Notes under the pieces: generated by a model
Database searches by the model: none
Told to the model about the DNA's origin: nothing
Seen by the model: the letters and a program-made list of their open reading frames with translations, nothing else
Shown here: piece after piece, positions 48,714 through 48,839 of the stretch
How the letters are laid out: every line of letters starts with the position of its first letter
How positions within the stretch are numbered: position 1 is the first letter of the stretch
Assembly: GCA_022578965.1 (NCBI GenBank)
Contig: MU400772.1
Coordinates: 1 to 48,839 of the forward strand
Source: Xylaria sp. FL1777
Taxonomy: Eukaryota; Ascomycota; Sordariomycetes; Xylariales; Xylariaceae
Direction: 5' to 3'
DNA length: 48,839 nt
Position numbers and translations under genes: made by a program

Positions 48714-48839
48714 ATTAAAAGTTTTTACTTTTTACTAAATATAATACTAAAATAAAATTTTTTAATTAAAGCTATTTATTTATTTAAAAATATAATTAAT
48801 GTTTATAATAAAAGCTTTTTAAAAGTTTATAATATAATT
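48714..48839. other. A+T-rich window end
   Basis: No recognisable element in the last 126 bases. Confidence 0.5.

Larger units (their letters stand above)
7541..48839. other. A+T-rich, RIP-like mutated transposon block
   Basis: From about 7541 the sequence becomes extremely A+T-rich. In every identifiable transposon the coding strand shows both C-to-T losses (CAA and CAG to stops) and G-to-A losses (pogo FDETGF read as FNKTRF, gypsy YLDDI as YLNNI, LINE FADDT as FANNT). Mutation of both strands at repeated DNA is the signature of repeat-induced point mutation in ascomycetes. The degree of decay differs between copies, so several rounds are likely. Confidence 0.9.

Overview
The window looks like filamentous ascomycete (Pezizomycotina) DNA. 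It has short GT-AG introns of 64 and 95 bases, a secreted pectin lyase relic and a Cys-rich/Ser-Thr-rich single-pass membrane protein typical of these fungi. It also holds a very A+T-rich block whose transposons carry the pervasive C-to-T and G-to-A decay expected of repeat-induced point mutation (RIP). I do not assign a genus.

Layout. Bases 1-960 are a 9-bp microsatellite followed by a 14-bp-unit minisatellite that flips strand at about 571-587, giving a large inverted tandem array. Bases 961-7540 have ordinary composition but few genes: a pectin lyase gene that has lost its catalytic middle (1642-2434), a decayed unknown frame (2523-2873), one intact two-exon gene for a membrane protein (2886-3796), and about 3.7 kb with only short coding-like scraps. 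At about 7540 the composition changes abruptly, and everything to 48839 is A+T-rich transposon graveyard with no intact gene.

The graveyard can be resolved into families. (1) Two Fot1/pogo-type DNA transposons; the first is complete with 48-bp inverted ends and TA target duplications. (2) Three partial or complete copies of a Tad1-like LINE. (3) A complete 7.7-kb Ty3/gypsy chromovirus with 494-bp LTRs and a 5-bp target duplication, sitting inside one LINE. (4) A hAT-like non-autonomous family with ends like CAAGGTTAA, present five times. (5) A 733-bp tRNA-derived SINE, three copies. (6) A 2.2-kb retroposon, four copies, all full length and all flanked by 12-15-bp target duplications, with no recognisable reverse transcriptase. 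(7) A fold-back element.

The most interesting point is that families 5 and 6 end in the same roughly 40-base 3' tail with a small stem-loop, followed by a short ATACAATA tail. Their duplications have the same style. This is the tail-sharing pattern of parasites of one LINE machinery, and the LINE seen here does not carry that tail. The four 2.2-kb copies are therefore the best candidate for an undescribed element.

No genes cooperate in a pathway here. The pectin lyase and membrane protein point to a plant-associated or saprotrophic lifestyle, and the rest records repeated invasion followed by RIP. Open reading frames seen in the A+T-rich part run antisense to the element coding strands and are by-products of that decay.
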